A stretch of 64,000 nucleotides of DNA from Cristatella mucedo (Eukaryota; Bryozoa; Phylactolaemata; Cristatellidae): positions 1,417,001 through 1,481,000 of the forward strand of contig WPIO01000019.1 of NCBI GenBank assembly GCA_009760855.2, in the 5' to 3' direction. Position 1 is the first letter of the stretch. Each line of letters opens with the position of its first letter. Below, in pieces: positions 1 to 32,341 of the stretch. The notes beneath the pieces were generated by a model. That model had not been told where the DNA came from, did no database searches, and saw nothing but the letters and a program-made list of their open reading frames with translations. The translations under genes and the position numbers were made by a program.

Positions 1-106
1 TACTTACCATTTAATTGCATTTCCCTTTGCAGCAAATGTAAAGCGCCTAGAAAGAGATTAAGTTCTCTGAGGGCGCTTTATCAAGTACATTATTATTATT
101 ATTATT
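1..106 (+). mobile_element. LINE family 1, 3' end only (element enters from the left edge)
   Basis: The stretch matches the 3' ends of the copies at 19 kb and 29.5 kb: a 3' untranslated segment, then the GGCGCTTT-type hairpin, then an ATT microsatellite tail. The coding part lies outside the window. Confidence 0.8.
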
Positions 107-995
107 GAGTGTACCGGTAGGGAGCGGAAACTGGTGGCTGATGGGAAAGATGGGCGTCTCGATGGCCGGGTTCAAAGAATTAGCCCGGCGGTCTACTTCT
201 CGTGCGGTAGACCTGAGACTTTAGAGGCAGTCGACCGATCGGGAAGAGACTCAACCAAGCAACGCTGTTGCCGTCTTCATAGGCGCTTTGCCTGGCGAGA
301 TCTATCTGTTGTAATGCTCGAGTTCGGAAAAGAGGAATGTATCGATAAAGAAAACTACCCGTAGAAGGATGGTGGCTAAATTTGTGATAACTTGTACCTA
401 AGCATGTATAGGCAGCAGCAGATTCGTGTCCGTAGGTAGTCTCTGCTCAATTTCTAAATGCCGCCAATCGAGAAAGTTTACGACCTTCACACTTCCGACA
501 TATCTCTCGCTGCCAAATGCGAGCGATTGTACCAGAAACAGCTCGATACGACGCTAGTCTTGACTCCGAACTGCGCCCAGTGTAGACAAGGCTGGTTCAA
601 CGCTTGTTCACGCTCGAGACAAGCTCTATTATTCAAGTTCTTAGGTGTCTCGAGTCCGGACGTGCGCCCACCGTGTGGACACAGCTTTAGACTGCGTCCA
701 TAAGGTGGGCGGCTGGCGTTGATGGGCAGAGGCCACAGCAGTGAACAAATCCTCAGTTGCCAAAGCAAGTGCAGGCTGATGCCGGCGACGACCAAAAAGA
801 GAAAGAAATGAGCTCTCCATGCGTGCGCAACGGCCCCAGTGTCTGCGTTGCGAGTCAGCGGCAACAGCTGCTAGCGCCCCTCCCCCCCCCCCCGCCGTCC
901 GTCGAAGCGCCATTTTCTTTAAAAGAAAAAGCTTTTTCCGTCGTTGCTGTTTCTATTTTTTCTCCACTCTTCCTTAACTTTACAGACCTCTTTAT
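107..995. other. No recognisable gene
   Basis: Several short open frames overlap on both strands, but none has a recognisable domain, repeat or splice structure. A C homopolymer lies near 880-893. This could be intron of the NHL gene whose last exon lies at 1.26-1.64 kb. Confidence 0.4.
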
Positions 996-1060
996 TATAA
1001 TAATAATGCACTTGATAAAGCGCCCTCAGAGACCTGAATCTCTTTCTAGGCGCTTTACGT
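996..1060 (-). mobile_element. LINE family 1, 3' tail fragment
   Basis: Read on the minus strand this is the terminal hairpin segment (AAAGCGCC ... GGCGCTTT) followed by a TTA-type tail. Only about 65 bp remain, as expected of a severely 5'-truncated LINE insertion. Confidence 0.7.
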
Positions 1061-1260
1061 CTTTTTCAACTCTTCGCTTTCGCTTCAGTATTTCAGCCTC
1101 TTTTGAAATTACACTGATAGAATTGTTTATTTATTTTATTATTCATGATAATCTTCAGTATTTGCCTCTTTTGAAGGCTGATAATTTGGTCGCAGTCGCG
1201 TGCGCCGTAGCTTGGCCGCCGTTGCGAGCCTGCAGTTCTCGCGAACGCTTCTCTGTCCAG

Positions 1261-1643
1261 GTCAGGCGACGAGCTCGTCGGATGCGAGCAGGCAGATAGC
1301 GATCTGCAAGAGCGGAGAATGGGCCGTCTCGGACCCGTGGCGGGGCGCGGTCGCCTTCTACAACCTCGACGGCCACGTTCGCGGTCGCTACGGTGGGCGC
1401 GGCAACGACGCCGACCAGATGGACCAGCCCGAGGGTCTCTGCTGCGACCGGCTTGGTCACGTGCTCGTGGCCGACCGCGGCAACGGGCGCGTCGCCATGC
1501 TGACGGCGCAATGCAAGCTCAAGTGCTTCACCCTCACCTCGGACGACGGTCTTGACTCGCCTCGCTTCGTCGCTATCAACCAGGACGGGCATCTGGTCGT
1601 CGTTCAGGACGGCGGACAGATCAAAGTGTTCAAGTACCTGTGA
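1261..1643 (+). CDS. NHL-repeat protein, last coding exon (TRIM2/3-like)
   Basis: The open frame ends at the stop at 1641-1643 and encodes the C-terminal NHL beta-propeller blades. Visible units are WAVSDPWRGAVAFYNLDG, then PEGLCCDRLGHVLVADRGN, then FVAINQDGHLVVVQDGG, ending IKVFKYL. NHL repeats typically read 'P.GVA.D..G...VAD..N.RV..F'. The end resembles the C-terminus of TRIM2/TRIM3 ubiquitin ligases, where the propeller binds protein or RNA targets. Upstream RING, B-box and filamin exons are not in the window. The exon probably opens at an AG at 1259-1260 or 1264-1265; a later AG in the same frame is possible, so the left boundary is approximate. The codons are GC-rich compared with the surrounding repeats. 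An AATAAA lies 160 bp downstream. Family assignment is firm; the exact subfamily (TRIM2/3, TRIM71, brat) is inferred. Confidence 0.75.
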
Positions 1644-1802
1644 TAATCGGCTCGCGGCGGCGGCGGCCACCGCCTCTGTAGTCGACGCTTTGCCGGGCTA
1701 GCCTGCGGCCTGTTTCTGGACCGACGCGATTTGAGGCGGCGAGATGCCGGTGTCGCTCGGTGCCACAGAGCGCCGCCGCTCGGTGTCGCTCTGAACTTTA
1801 GT

Positions 1803-1808
1803 AATAAA
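1803..1808 (+). terminator. Polyadenylation signal AATAAA of the NHL gene
   Basis: A canonical AATAAA lies 160 bp after the NHL stop codon and just before a minus-strand LINE insertion. It is the likely 3' end of the transcript. Confidence 0.55.
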
Positions 1809-1854
1809 GCCTGCTAAAGCTCAAACGTGGGCACACCCGATCGGAACCAGCTGA

Positions 1855-2533
1855 TAGTAATAATAATAATAATAATTCACTTGATAAAGCGCCCTCAGAG
1901 AACTTAATCTCTATCTAGGCGCTTTACATTTGCTGCAAAGTGAAATGCAATTGAATGGTAAGTAAAATCATGCTTGAAAAACAAACAAAATGAATAATAT
2001 GGTTAGGGGTGACATGCACAGGGTCAGCATGTGAATGTGGTTAGTGGCAACATGCACAGTGTCAGCACGCATAAGCACATCAAGGACGAATCACAGGGAT
2101 CCACTAAATGCTGTCGTAAATAGGTGTGTTTTTAAGTTCCTTTTAAATGTGGTCAGGTCGGGGGATGTTCTGACGCAGGTCGGGAGGGAGTTCCAGGTTG
2201 TGGGAGCATACGAACTGAATGCACGGTCTCCAAAGGATTTAAGGTTTGTATGAGGTATTTTAGACTGTTGGATTCCGAAAAGCGGGTGGTACGATACTTG
2301 GCCTGATGGGGTAGTATATCTGAAAGATAGGCTGGAGCCATAGAATGAAGGGACCTAAAAGTGAGCGACAAAACCTTGAAGTCAATCCGTTGCTTGACTT
2401 TTAGCCAGTGCAGGTCGGCGAGAAGTGGAGTAATGTGGCAATTGCGACGCTCACGACAGACAAGTCTAGCTGCCGAGTTTTGCACCAGCTGCAATCGCCT
2501 GATCGCACATGCTGGTAGGCCATTAAGTGACCT
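1855..2533 (-). mobile_element. LINE family 1, 5'-truncated copy
   Basis: On the minus strand the segment encodes the C-terminal part of a reverse-transcriptase ORF (LPACAIRRLQLVQNSAARLV, then ITPLLADLHWL). It continues through the 3' UTR and hairpin to a (TTA)n tail at its plus-strand left end. One frameshift is visible near 2.25 kb. It lies directly downstream of the NHL gene, in the opposite orientation. Confidence 0.85.
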
Positions 2534-2781
2534 CAACCTCCGACTTCTGTGCAGGGGCTCGGGAGAAAGTGGGACGTCGCCGGTGTATAACCGAAATGCG
2601 CGCTGGTTTGTTTCGGATTATTTCGCCGGCCGTTTTATTATGGGGGGTGGGTTGTTGCATCTTGTCACAAATCCTTGCCGTCGACGCAAGAAAAGCAGAA
2701 ATCCCGTACAGCCAAGTATTCTTTTTGTGCCGGTCTTATTAGCTGACGGATTCGTCCGACGAACTGGCGCCGATCGTGGGA
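2534..2781. other. No recognisable feature
   Basis: Unique-looking sequence between the LINE fragment and the tandem duplication. I see no gene. Confidence 0.3.
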
Positions 2782-3084
2782 CGCAACTAGGGAAAACTGA
2801 ACTAGTACAAATTACTGGCCTCTGATATGCAGCCATGCATGCTGACGCCATCTATACATTTAGACAGAAGAATTGCACAGATATTGCAACGATAGCTGCC
2901 AATCTCAATGCCGACGCCAGTGTCAGCAAAGGCGCAACTAGGGAAAACTGAACTACTACAAATTACTGGCCTCTGATATAGACATGCATGCTGACGCCAT
3001 CTATACATTTAGACAGAAGAATTGCACAGATATTGCAACGATAGCTGCCAATGTCAATGCCGACGCCAGTGTCAGCAAAGACGC
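2782..3084. repeat. Tandem duplication, 151-bp unit x 2
   Basis: Copy 1 (2782-2932) and copy 2 (2933-3084) differ at only a handful of positions and small indels. Both run from CGCAACTAGGGAAAACTGAA to the segment ending GTCAGCAAAG. No coding frame is conserved across the copies. Confidence 0.85.
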
Positions 3085-3873
3085 AATGTTCGCCTTTTGA
3101 TTTGTAGCTGAGCTCCAGGGGTCAGAGGCTATTTCCCGCCAAGCCCCGCCATACTCCGGCCACGCTGCCGCTCGCCATGCCGCTGAGCTAGACGAGCGGC
3201 AGTCAGGTTAGACATCATTATAATATCGCATGCGCCAACCACAACAGGGGAACTATACAGGTTTACAGGGAGGGTCCTATACAAAGTACACTATAGGGGC
3301 GCAAGACGACGAAGCAAACGCGAGCAAACGTGTTAGTTGGTCAGTCGGCTTCCGCAGTCCCGCCGTGGTACCGACTGCGAATCCAACAGTACGAGCGTAC
3401 GCCGTAGAAGATCCGGCTCGCTGAGTAGCTGCTTGGCTTGTCCAAGTCGACATCCACCACAGTCGAGAGCTTCCGCCGAAAGACACCAACTCACGGGAGA
3501 GGGGTGGGGGCCACGAACACGCTACAGGGGGAACGCGGAATATACAAGTCGCAACAACGAACGTGCTATCCAGCTCCGCTCGGGCCTTGGGCACTCATTG
3601 CTTTGCGTGCGTGGCCACATCGCCGGAGCACGCCTGCAACCATCCAGGTGCATCACTCGGCGAGACCGGGAGCCTCCAACACCACGACTTACTTGGCCAA
3701 CTTCTCCTACCCTAAGAGCCTCGGTGACCTCACGTCACCGCACATCCGGCCATGCCGTAGGTCCGACCCCGGCTTAGCCGGTGACCCTTACCCGCATTAT
3801 AGCCGTCCGGTCCCAGCCAACCGAACCTAGCCTGGGTACACAATTACTCTCGTCTGCAATAACGGAGAACCTA
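3085..3873. other. No recognisable gene
   Basis: Moderately GC-rich sequence. Overlapping open frames on both strands show no domain I can name. It could be old transposon sequence. Confidence 0.3.
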
Positions 3874-4034
3874 GCGAACAAGAGATGGAGAGAAGAAAGA
3901 GAGCGAGAGATGGAGAGAAAGAGAGAGAGAGAGATGGAGTGAGAAAGACATGAAGTAGAGGAGAGGTAGAGAGAGAGAGGGAGAGACAGAGAACCATGGA
4001 GGTAGAGAGGGAGAGAGAGAGAGAGAGAGAGAAC
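3874..4034. repeat. GA-rich low-complexity tract
   Basis: Imperfect (GA)n with GATGGA and GAGGTA interruptions. Open frames here are artefacts of the repeat. Confidence 0.8.
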
Positions 4035-4114
4035 TGACAGAAAGACAGAATATTTGTGCTTATAACACTTGACCAGACAACGGGATGCTCGGATGATGGT
4101 TTTAAATATACTAT

Positions 4115-4118
<4 letters not shown>

Positions 4119-4206
<88 letters not shown>
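4119..4206. repeat. (AG)44 microsatellite
   Basis: An uninterrupted AG dinucleotide run of about 88 bp, paired with an inverted CT run 107 bp downstream. Confidence 0.95.
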
Positions 4207-4208
<2 letters not shown>

Positions 4209-4311
4209 CTGCTGCCGAAGCTACTTTCAAGTCGCGTGTCCAGTTATGTGCAATGTGTAAGGCGCTAGAGAGAAATGCTTCAAGCTGATGATCAACCGCT
4301 GACAGTCAACT

Positions 4312-4313
<2 letters not shown>

Positions 4314-4397
<84 letters not shown>
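4314..4397. repeat. (CT)42 microsatellite
   Basis: An uninterrupted CT run of about 84 bp, the reverse complement of the AG run at 4119-4206. Confidence 0.95.
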
Positions 4398-4399
<2 letters not shown>

Positions 4400-4794
4400 A
4401 TCCATGGCCCTCTCTACCTCTGTACCTTCACGTCTCTCTCGCCTCTCGACACCAAACGCTACTAGCGTTTCTTGTCCGTTGGATAATTCTCTTCCGAAAA
4501 CCAAAGTTCTTGCGAAAATCGTATACGAAAAACGATACACCTAAGACCTGTTGAAGCTTATCTGTTCATTTTTTCCCGTAGTGCGTAAGAAATTACGTGC
4601 TGTGGACGTCTAAATGCATATCGCTTGGTGGTGGTACCACCACGCCGGTGGCTAGTAACCTGCTTATATTACGATCGTGCGTACTTGTTATCGCTTCGCT
4701 ATCGTCGTTCAAATGCATTCCTAAATGTTTTTGCTGTTGCTAAGAACCGTGAATTATGCATTAACAAAAGAAAAGCGCCCCGGAGCCGATGCTC

Positions 4795-6830
4795 CGGACC
4801 GGGAGCTGAGAACCCGCTCGTTTGGTATTCTTAGCATTGTCTCAAACCGCTCAGCGAGTTCCCCCTCAAGCTATGAATCTCTCTAGCTCAGTGGTCTTCA
4901 GGTCTGCTGTTACTCCGGCGGCCCAACTAAACGCTTGCCTTTGTAATCCTCGTTCAATGTGCGATTAACCCTTGTTTCTGCGACACTATTTCTGAAAAAG
5001 GCCTCGACCTGCTTACCTTAACCGAAACGTGGCTGAAATCGGTAAACTGCCTTGATTATTAACTACGCAACCCCGGCAGGCTTCTCCTTCTTTCCCACAT
5101 CTAGATCAACCAAAACTGGAGGCGGAGTCGCTAGTATTACATGCATGTCCTTCAATTTCAAGCCGTTTGTAGTCCCATCAAAGCAGTCTTTCGAATTTAT
5201 TGTTTTGAGCTCACCCGACAACAAGCTACCTATGGTGGTACTACTCTATCGTCCTCCAGGTAAAAATTCCTCCTTTATCTCAGATTTCTCTGGTCTAATT
5301 TCGATTCTGTGTGCAAGAAATCGATCCGTCCTCGTTACGGGCGATTTCAACATTCATTTTGAAAACTTATCATATAACTTCAGCACCGAACTTCGTGTAT
5401 TGACTGACTCTTTGTGTCTCGTGGCTCGTGAGCATGGCCCTACTCACATCAAGGGTCACACACTCGGCCAAATTTTCTCCTACAGCTGCACGCTATCATC
5501 ACCAATTATTACCAAATCCTGCTTATCTGACCACGTGCAGATCTCATTCAGTCTACAATGAGTGCCCTCCTCGTCATCTAAAATCACTTGAGAATCGTGA
5601 CACCTCAAGACTCTTGACATTGATGTTGTTCGGGCAAGAATGTCTGCTTTGCCTGTGTTGCTCAATCCCTTTTCCGACCTATCATATTTAGTAGATTGCT
5701 AAAACACGACACTAGCTGACACGCTCGACGAGTTTGCACCTCTGATCACTCCACAGAGCCAGCATTGCTTCGGGTGTACAACAACTTACTTAGGAATGCA
5801 GACATGGGTAGAGTTTCTCTGCTTGTTTTGCTCGATCTTTCGGCAGCTTCGATACTATCAATCACCAAATCCTTCGTGAGCGCCTCTCATCTCGCCTGGG
5901 CATCAATTGCATTGCACTGCAAAGGTTCAGGTCCTATCTCAGTGCGAGAGTCCAGAGTATGGATGTGAATGGACACAGATCATCCGATGAACCTCTGAAG
6001 TATGGGGTACCTCAGGGGTCTGTGCTTGATCTGGTTCTTTTCATGGTCTATACTCTTCCTCTTGCCAATGTTATTTCCAGGCACAATCTAGGCTTTGATT
6101 GCTATGAAGATGACACTTACTTATACCTTTACTTTAATCCCTCTCAGCCCTCGAGCACGTCGAATTCTCTCAACTCTCTTGCGGCATGCAATGTTGACAT
6201 CTGCTCATAGATGGCAGCAAGCTTTCTTAAATTGAATGATGATAAAAACCAACTTACTAGTGATGGGCAAACCAAGCGTGATTCATAAATTGGAAAACCT
6301 AACGCTCAAAAAATTTGGCCCTGCCAGCATTTTGTTGAATCTGCACAAAATCCAGGCGTCCTGTTCCAAAGTGACCTTTCATGAGTTGACCACACCAGCT
6401 TCACAGTCAAGTCTGCTTACTTTCAGCTACACAACATAGCTAACATTCGGCGGGCTTAGACAGAGATACAACATCTAAATTGGTCCATGCATTTGTGGCA
6501 TCCCGTCTTGACTACTGTAACTCACTGCCTGCTGGTCAACCAGCATGTGCAATCAGGTGCTCACAGCTGGTGCAAAACTGCAGCTAGGCTTGTCTGCCGT
6601 GAGCTTCGCAGTTGCCACATCACACCACTTCTCGACGACCTGCACTGGCTCCCAGTCAAGCAACGCATTGACTTCAAGGTTGTGTCACTCACTTTTAAGT
6701 CCCTTCATTCTATGGATCCAGCCTACCTATAAGATTAACTCCCTCACCAGGCTACGCATCGAACCACTAGCTTTTCGGAATGTAATCGTTCACACTATAC
6801 CTTATACGAACATCTAAATGTAGGCTCTTC
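4795..6830 (+). mobile_element. LINE family 1, decayed copy with endonuclease and reverse transcriptase remnants
   Basis: CR1/L2-like non-LTR retrotransposon. An open frame at 5052-5561 keeps the APE-type endonuclease: TKTGGGVASI, a YRPPGKNSS segment, VTGDFNIHF, and the terminal SDHVQISFSLQ. Frameshifted fragments from about 5765 to 6820 keep reverse-transcriptase blocks, such as YGVPQGSVLD near 6000 and the degraded active-site box CYEDDTYLY near 6100 (normally YADD). Compared with the copy at 55.4-58.6 kb, about 0.8 kb between endonuclease and RT is deleted near 5735, and no 3' hairpin or ATT tail remains. The element is dead. Confidence 0.85.
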
Positions 6831-8055
6831 TGCCGCCACGTAAGTGAGGCTGCTTGACTCAGTCAACCGTCATGCTTTTTTCTTTTTACCAACATTTACT
6901 ATAATCGTAATGATATCAAGAGATCAACTTGTTTTTCTATGGAACGCCATATTTCGCCCCGATATCTAATGGGCTATTTAAATGTTGTTGTTTGTTTTTA
7001 GCTCCCTGCTACTGAGATGCTCTCTGTAAATTCGAAATTTGTGCACCTGAAAATGGGGAGCCAAGATGCAGAGGCCAAGAGCCGGAAATTCGTCAAGAGG
7101 GCGAATATCACCTTGGGATGGCTGAACCTTAACCTTTCAGAAATTGGCTAACTATTGTCAGTATCGCGCCCAAAGAGACACGCTGTGTAGTTAAGGTGTG
7201 GCTCCAGCCCCCTCCACCCTTGCTTAGCCCCTGTCCATCCACGTGCACGAAACGGTGGAAAGTAGGCTCAATGACTCAGCGATCGGCTGAAGTAGCGATC
7301 GAAGCAGAAGACTCAGAGCCACTTGAGCACGAGCGAGTGACTCTCAAAGTGACGCCTGCTCGATCCTCTTTTCAAACTGTCACTCGGACGGAAGTTAAAG
7401 GGCTGTGAGTGGAGTCTGAAAGGATAGGCAGGTAAACGCTACGTTTACTCTAGTCGCACCATTGCCATCTTAGAGTAAAGGCTAGCGGACTCGGCAGCTT
7501 CGTTTCCGTAGCTGCTGAAGAGCCTATGAAGGCGGCTATGGCTCCCGCTTGCAGTGGGTCATGCAGAATTTTCTGAGCAGGACTTAAACCCACGAGTCGA
7601 TCTCGAACCAGGGTTCACGAAGCGAGCGCCTTACCCTCAGGATAAAACCCTGGGGCTATTTGTTACTCAATGTTCCAAGACAATTAATACAGCGTAAAAC
7701 GGCCACCCAACTCCAGTTAAGACATATAATGCAACAGTTACGTCATTGTGACTGACCCCCCCTCAGCTGAGTTAATAGGCCGCTAATACGCCGAACGGGA
7801 TGTCGGAGCACGTGAGAAGAAGCATGCCTAGCCACACCATCCTCAAGAGTACAACGCGAGACCTCCTAAAACAGCGGCTAGCACCATATCAACATACCTA
7901 AGAATGAGCTCGTGAGACCACGGCAACGTTCGTTTGTGGACCGGCACATCGCTCCCCATCGTCAGTGTATCGTCAGTGCCGTGCAGCCTGACATTGTGGT
8001 ACTATACCTTACTGTAACACGACCAGCTAGCTAACGTGCTCAAGTGTTGTCACGC
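6831..8055. other. No gene seen; possible old SINE remnant
   Basis: No convincing coding sequence. Around 7560-7660 a tRNA-like stretch with a B-box-like CGATCTCGAACC suggests a decayed SINE, but I could not delimit it. Confidence 0.25.
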
Positions 8056-8059
8056 ACCT

Positions 8060-8108
8060 GAGAGAGACAGACAGACAGAGAGGGCGAGAGAGAGACAGAC
8101 AGACAGAC

Positions 8109-8160
<52 letters not shown>
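8060..8160. repeat. GA/GACA microsatellite
   Basis: Mixed (GACA)n and (GA)n run ending in about 20 uninterrupted GA units. Confidence 0.9.
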
Positions 8161-8163
<3 letters not shown>

Positions 8164-9460
8164 GGCACGGAGGATGCCCGCTCACTTCGGCCTTCAGTAC
8201 GACAGGCGACGCAGGCGATCGCCCGTGGAACAATTTTCAATCGGTTTGCAAATGCTAAGCCGGTTTCTCGGACGAGCTACCGAGTAGAAAAGTAAAAGAG
8301 TAAAGGTCAGCTGACCAAACAGGGTCATTTGTGCAGAGGCAAGAAGAGCCTCGGAGGCTAGCACCTCACTTGAAGCAGGCGGTACGAGATTGTCTGGTGC
8401 AGGCTTCAATTCTACAACGACATCCTGCGGATTCTGTGGATCGTGAAGTTCGAGTACGGAGTACCCCAAGGCCGCAGACCCAGGAGCAGAGTTAAACCGC
8501 GTTTACTTACGCCGAGTGTCGCTTCCTTCCCGCTTCTGTCCTGCTTGAGTCTGATGCCTATGTCACCAAGACTTGGGGTGGTTCTAGACTATGGGAAGAC
8601 TTAAGGAAGACTCAGAAGCTAAACGTAGTTGTACTTCTTGGCTAAGACTCAGGCAAGACTGAACATGTGCCCCAATGCATTATTAACGCGGCAAGCCGTA
8701 GGCGCCGTCATGCTTCGCAAAGCACTGAGGACGATTCGACGGAGCGCAATCGACGAAGCGCATCCACGAGCGCATCCCGTTTATGGGACACGTCGAGCTC
8801 GTCACATACGCATCAGCTTATCAGGCGGCGGGCGATAAAGGCAGTCGCAGAAGGCTACAATCATCGGTAGTTGCTACAGCGATTGCCATTTCCTACCTCC
8901 GAAACAAAAGGAATTCTCCCGTTAACATTCTGGGGATAGAGTAAGTAGGAAGCAAGACTTTAGAGAAAAACTGACCGACCGTGCTAAATTCCTACAAGAA
9001 GGAAGACCGAAGGATTCGCAGGGCAAATGTGACTTTGCGTTAATCCTTTCCCAAGAAGCCCCATAGCGGTCGCTCTCGGGCCGCACACCTGCGGGGGCTG
9101 GGAGCGTCGTCCGCCGCGTCAACGTTTTAAAGTGCGTAGGGAGGAAAGTGTAGGTAATTCTTGCACGTGACAGTTATTCCGGGGGTATTCCTTCAGAGAC
9201 CTGGAAGAAGAGGCACGCCGATGCGGCCGCGCCCGAATGCGCCAAGCTACGCTCCAGCAGAGCAAGCGCGGAGGAGGCGCGTCACGCCGCGGGTCCGTTG
9301 TGAGTCGCCGTCAGCTGATGTTCGTAGGGTGACTTCTGAAAAAAATCACACATAATAATTTCAATTATTTTTTTTAAATTGCATGAAAGTAAGTGTCACA
9401 ATTTTCTCCGTAATAGCCGTGATTCGCAGTCATCGAGTACAGACTCGGACCCGGACCCGG
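8161..9460. other. Region upstream of the prosaposin-like gene; no gene seen
   Basis: Short overlapping open frames only. The last part is presumably the promoter and 5' flank of the gene starting at 9530. I see no TATA box at a plausible place. Confidence 0.3.
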
Positions 9461-9468
9461 TAGTGCCA

Positions 9469-9478
9469 GTCATGTGAG
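9469..9478 (+). promoter_or_regulatory. E-box resembling a CLEAR / M-box element
   Basis: GTCATGTGAG lies 52 bp before the start codon of the prosaposin-like gene. The vertebrate CLEAR element bound by TFEB/MITF on lysosomal genes is GTCACGTGAC, and the MITF M-box core is TCATGTG, which is present exactly. Regulatory use here is inferred from the motif and the lysosomal nature of the gene. Confidence 0.35.
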
Positions 9479-9529
9479 GTGCTATTTTGACGCTCCGACG
9501 CCAGCCGCTTAGAGGTGCGCTCAGTCGAC

Positions 9530-30725
<21,196 letters not shown>

Positions 30726-31044
30726 AGGTGAGTGTAGTGGGCAGATTTCTGTTTGCGCACGCTGCTAAATACTCTCGCATGTGCCTTAATGGGTTTCGTC
30801 GTTGTAGATTTGGATTACTACCACAGAGTCCCTTCCCTGCTACTATTGCTGCTGTATTGTGGACTCGCACGAAGTAGCGTGGCTCCCTTGAACTTACCCT
30901 CTCAAAGACAAGCTTCTGCTTAGCACTTTCTCAAACTAAAGATCTTGCCTTCTACTTTGTCACGGTTTATTTCAGTTCCATTTCACGCAACCCATGCTAA
31001 TAAGACCCCATGCACCTACACCGTGATCAGCTTTTGTATTGTTC

Positions 31045-31050
31045 AATAAA
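31045..31050 (+). terminator. Candidate polyadenylation signal of the prosaposin-like gene
   Basis: AATAAA about 320 bp after the stop codon, the first canonical hexamer I see downstream. Confidence 0.45.
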
Positions 31051-31779
31051 ACAGAAATCTGCACGTACGTGATGTGCATACTGTTTGACTTCACAGTGCC
31101 ACCTCTTCGGTGAGCTACGTCTGCGCGCACGTTCGGCTCGGCCCCCTTGGCATTCGGTCCTGTGTGTGTGTCCCTTTCAGCCGAGTGCTGGCTAGCTATA
31201 GCCAGAGTGCTGCTATGGCAACAGGTGTTGTGTTATTGCTTGGGTGCAGAGTGAGGAGCTGATTTTTCTTCCGGGTGAAACCCTTTGTTCAGTAGCCTGC
31301 TTAAGCCCGCAATCTGATGTACGGATTTGTAAGGCCAAGCTGCTCTAGATAGATATATCGAGTACACGCTCTGAATTTCAGCACACGACTCCCTAGCAGT
31401 GAGCCTACATCTGTGATCTGGTAGTCACATCTTGCCAGTTTTGCTTCCTAATGTCACGCATTGAGCTCGCACGACCATCGTTCGTGCAACGTTAACGTCA
31501 TTGCACGAGAGCGCTGCCCACTGAGGAGACTTTTTCCAAATGTCTATTATACACCTGATATTGCCCGACTGCTGATAGAATGCTTACTTGGGCCGCCCTC
31601 CAGGAGTTCGCCAGTCAGGAGTCTGCTTTGTTAGCTATTATCACACGCCGAAATCGGACCCTGCAAGGATGACGTGCCTGTTTGTGGGCAAGACTTGAGT
31701 GCATGAGATTCGCCTTCAGGCGGCATGGAGCCTCACGACCACCACTTGCTCGGCAGTGACGTAATGAACGTAGACTGTA
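31051..31779. other. No recognisable gene between the prosaposin-like gene and the hairpin
   Basis: I see no conserved frame, RNA gene or repeat family here. Confidence 0.3.
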
Positions 31780-31847
31780 ACAAAGACTAGGTGGCTGTTA
31801 TGCAGGCGATATATAACTCGCCTGCATAACAGACACCTAGTCTTTGT
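31780..31847. repeat. 30-bp near-perfect hairpin, 8-nt loop
   Basis: Arm 31780-31809 and arm 31818-31847 are reverse complements with a single mismatch in 30 bp, separated by TATATAAC. A (TA)n tract begins three bases later. The size (68 nt) resembles a miRNA precursor, but near-perfect pairing and the adjacent TA repeat fit a template-switch palindrome as well. Confidence 0.9.
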
Positions 31848-31849
31848 GG

Positions 31850-31875
31850 ATATATATATATATATATACACTTCT

Positions 31876-31941
<66 letters not shown>
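31850..31941. repeat. (TA)n microsatellite, interrupted
   Basis: Two TA runs (31850-31868 and 31879-31941) split by ACACTTCTGG. Strongly cruciform-prone DNA. Confidence 0.95.
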
Positions 31942-31943
<2 letters not shown>

Positions 31944-32341
31944 CACACTCAAAGCCTAGGCTACTCTCGGTATGTATTCGACAGCCAACAAACAACGAGA
32001 AACAAAGAGACAGTGAGAAGCATAGCTGTCAGGAAGGCAGTTGAGGTAGTGATGTAGCATGGAAGTAGCATCTCAGGACGGCTGGAAAGGATGTGTCGCA
32101 GTCGGCAGCAGGAGAGTAGATGTAGTTGCATAAGAATTGTACATGTGAGTTCCGAAGTCTACCTGCAAAAGCTTCTGTCGCCAACGGTCTTTAAGCGGAG
32201 GCACGGAACAGCTGTGCACACTGAAACACAAACCGGTCGGCCACCACTCGATGCCCTGTGCTCGGCCGTTGGCTGTAGCCAAGCGTTTGCTACTAGGCGA
32301 GTCGTTCGAGAGGCTGCCAGTGGGGCACTCCTGTCTTGATC

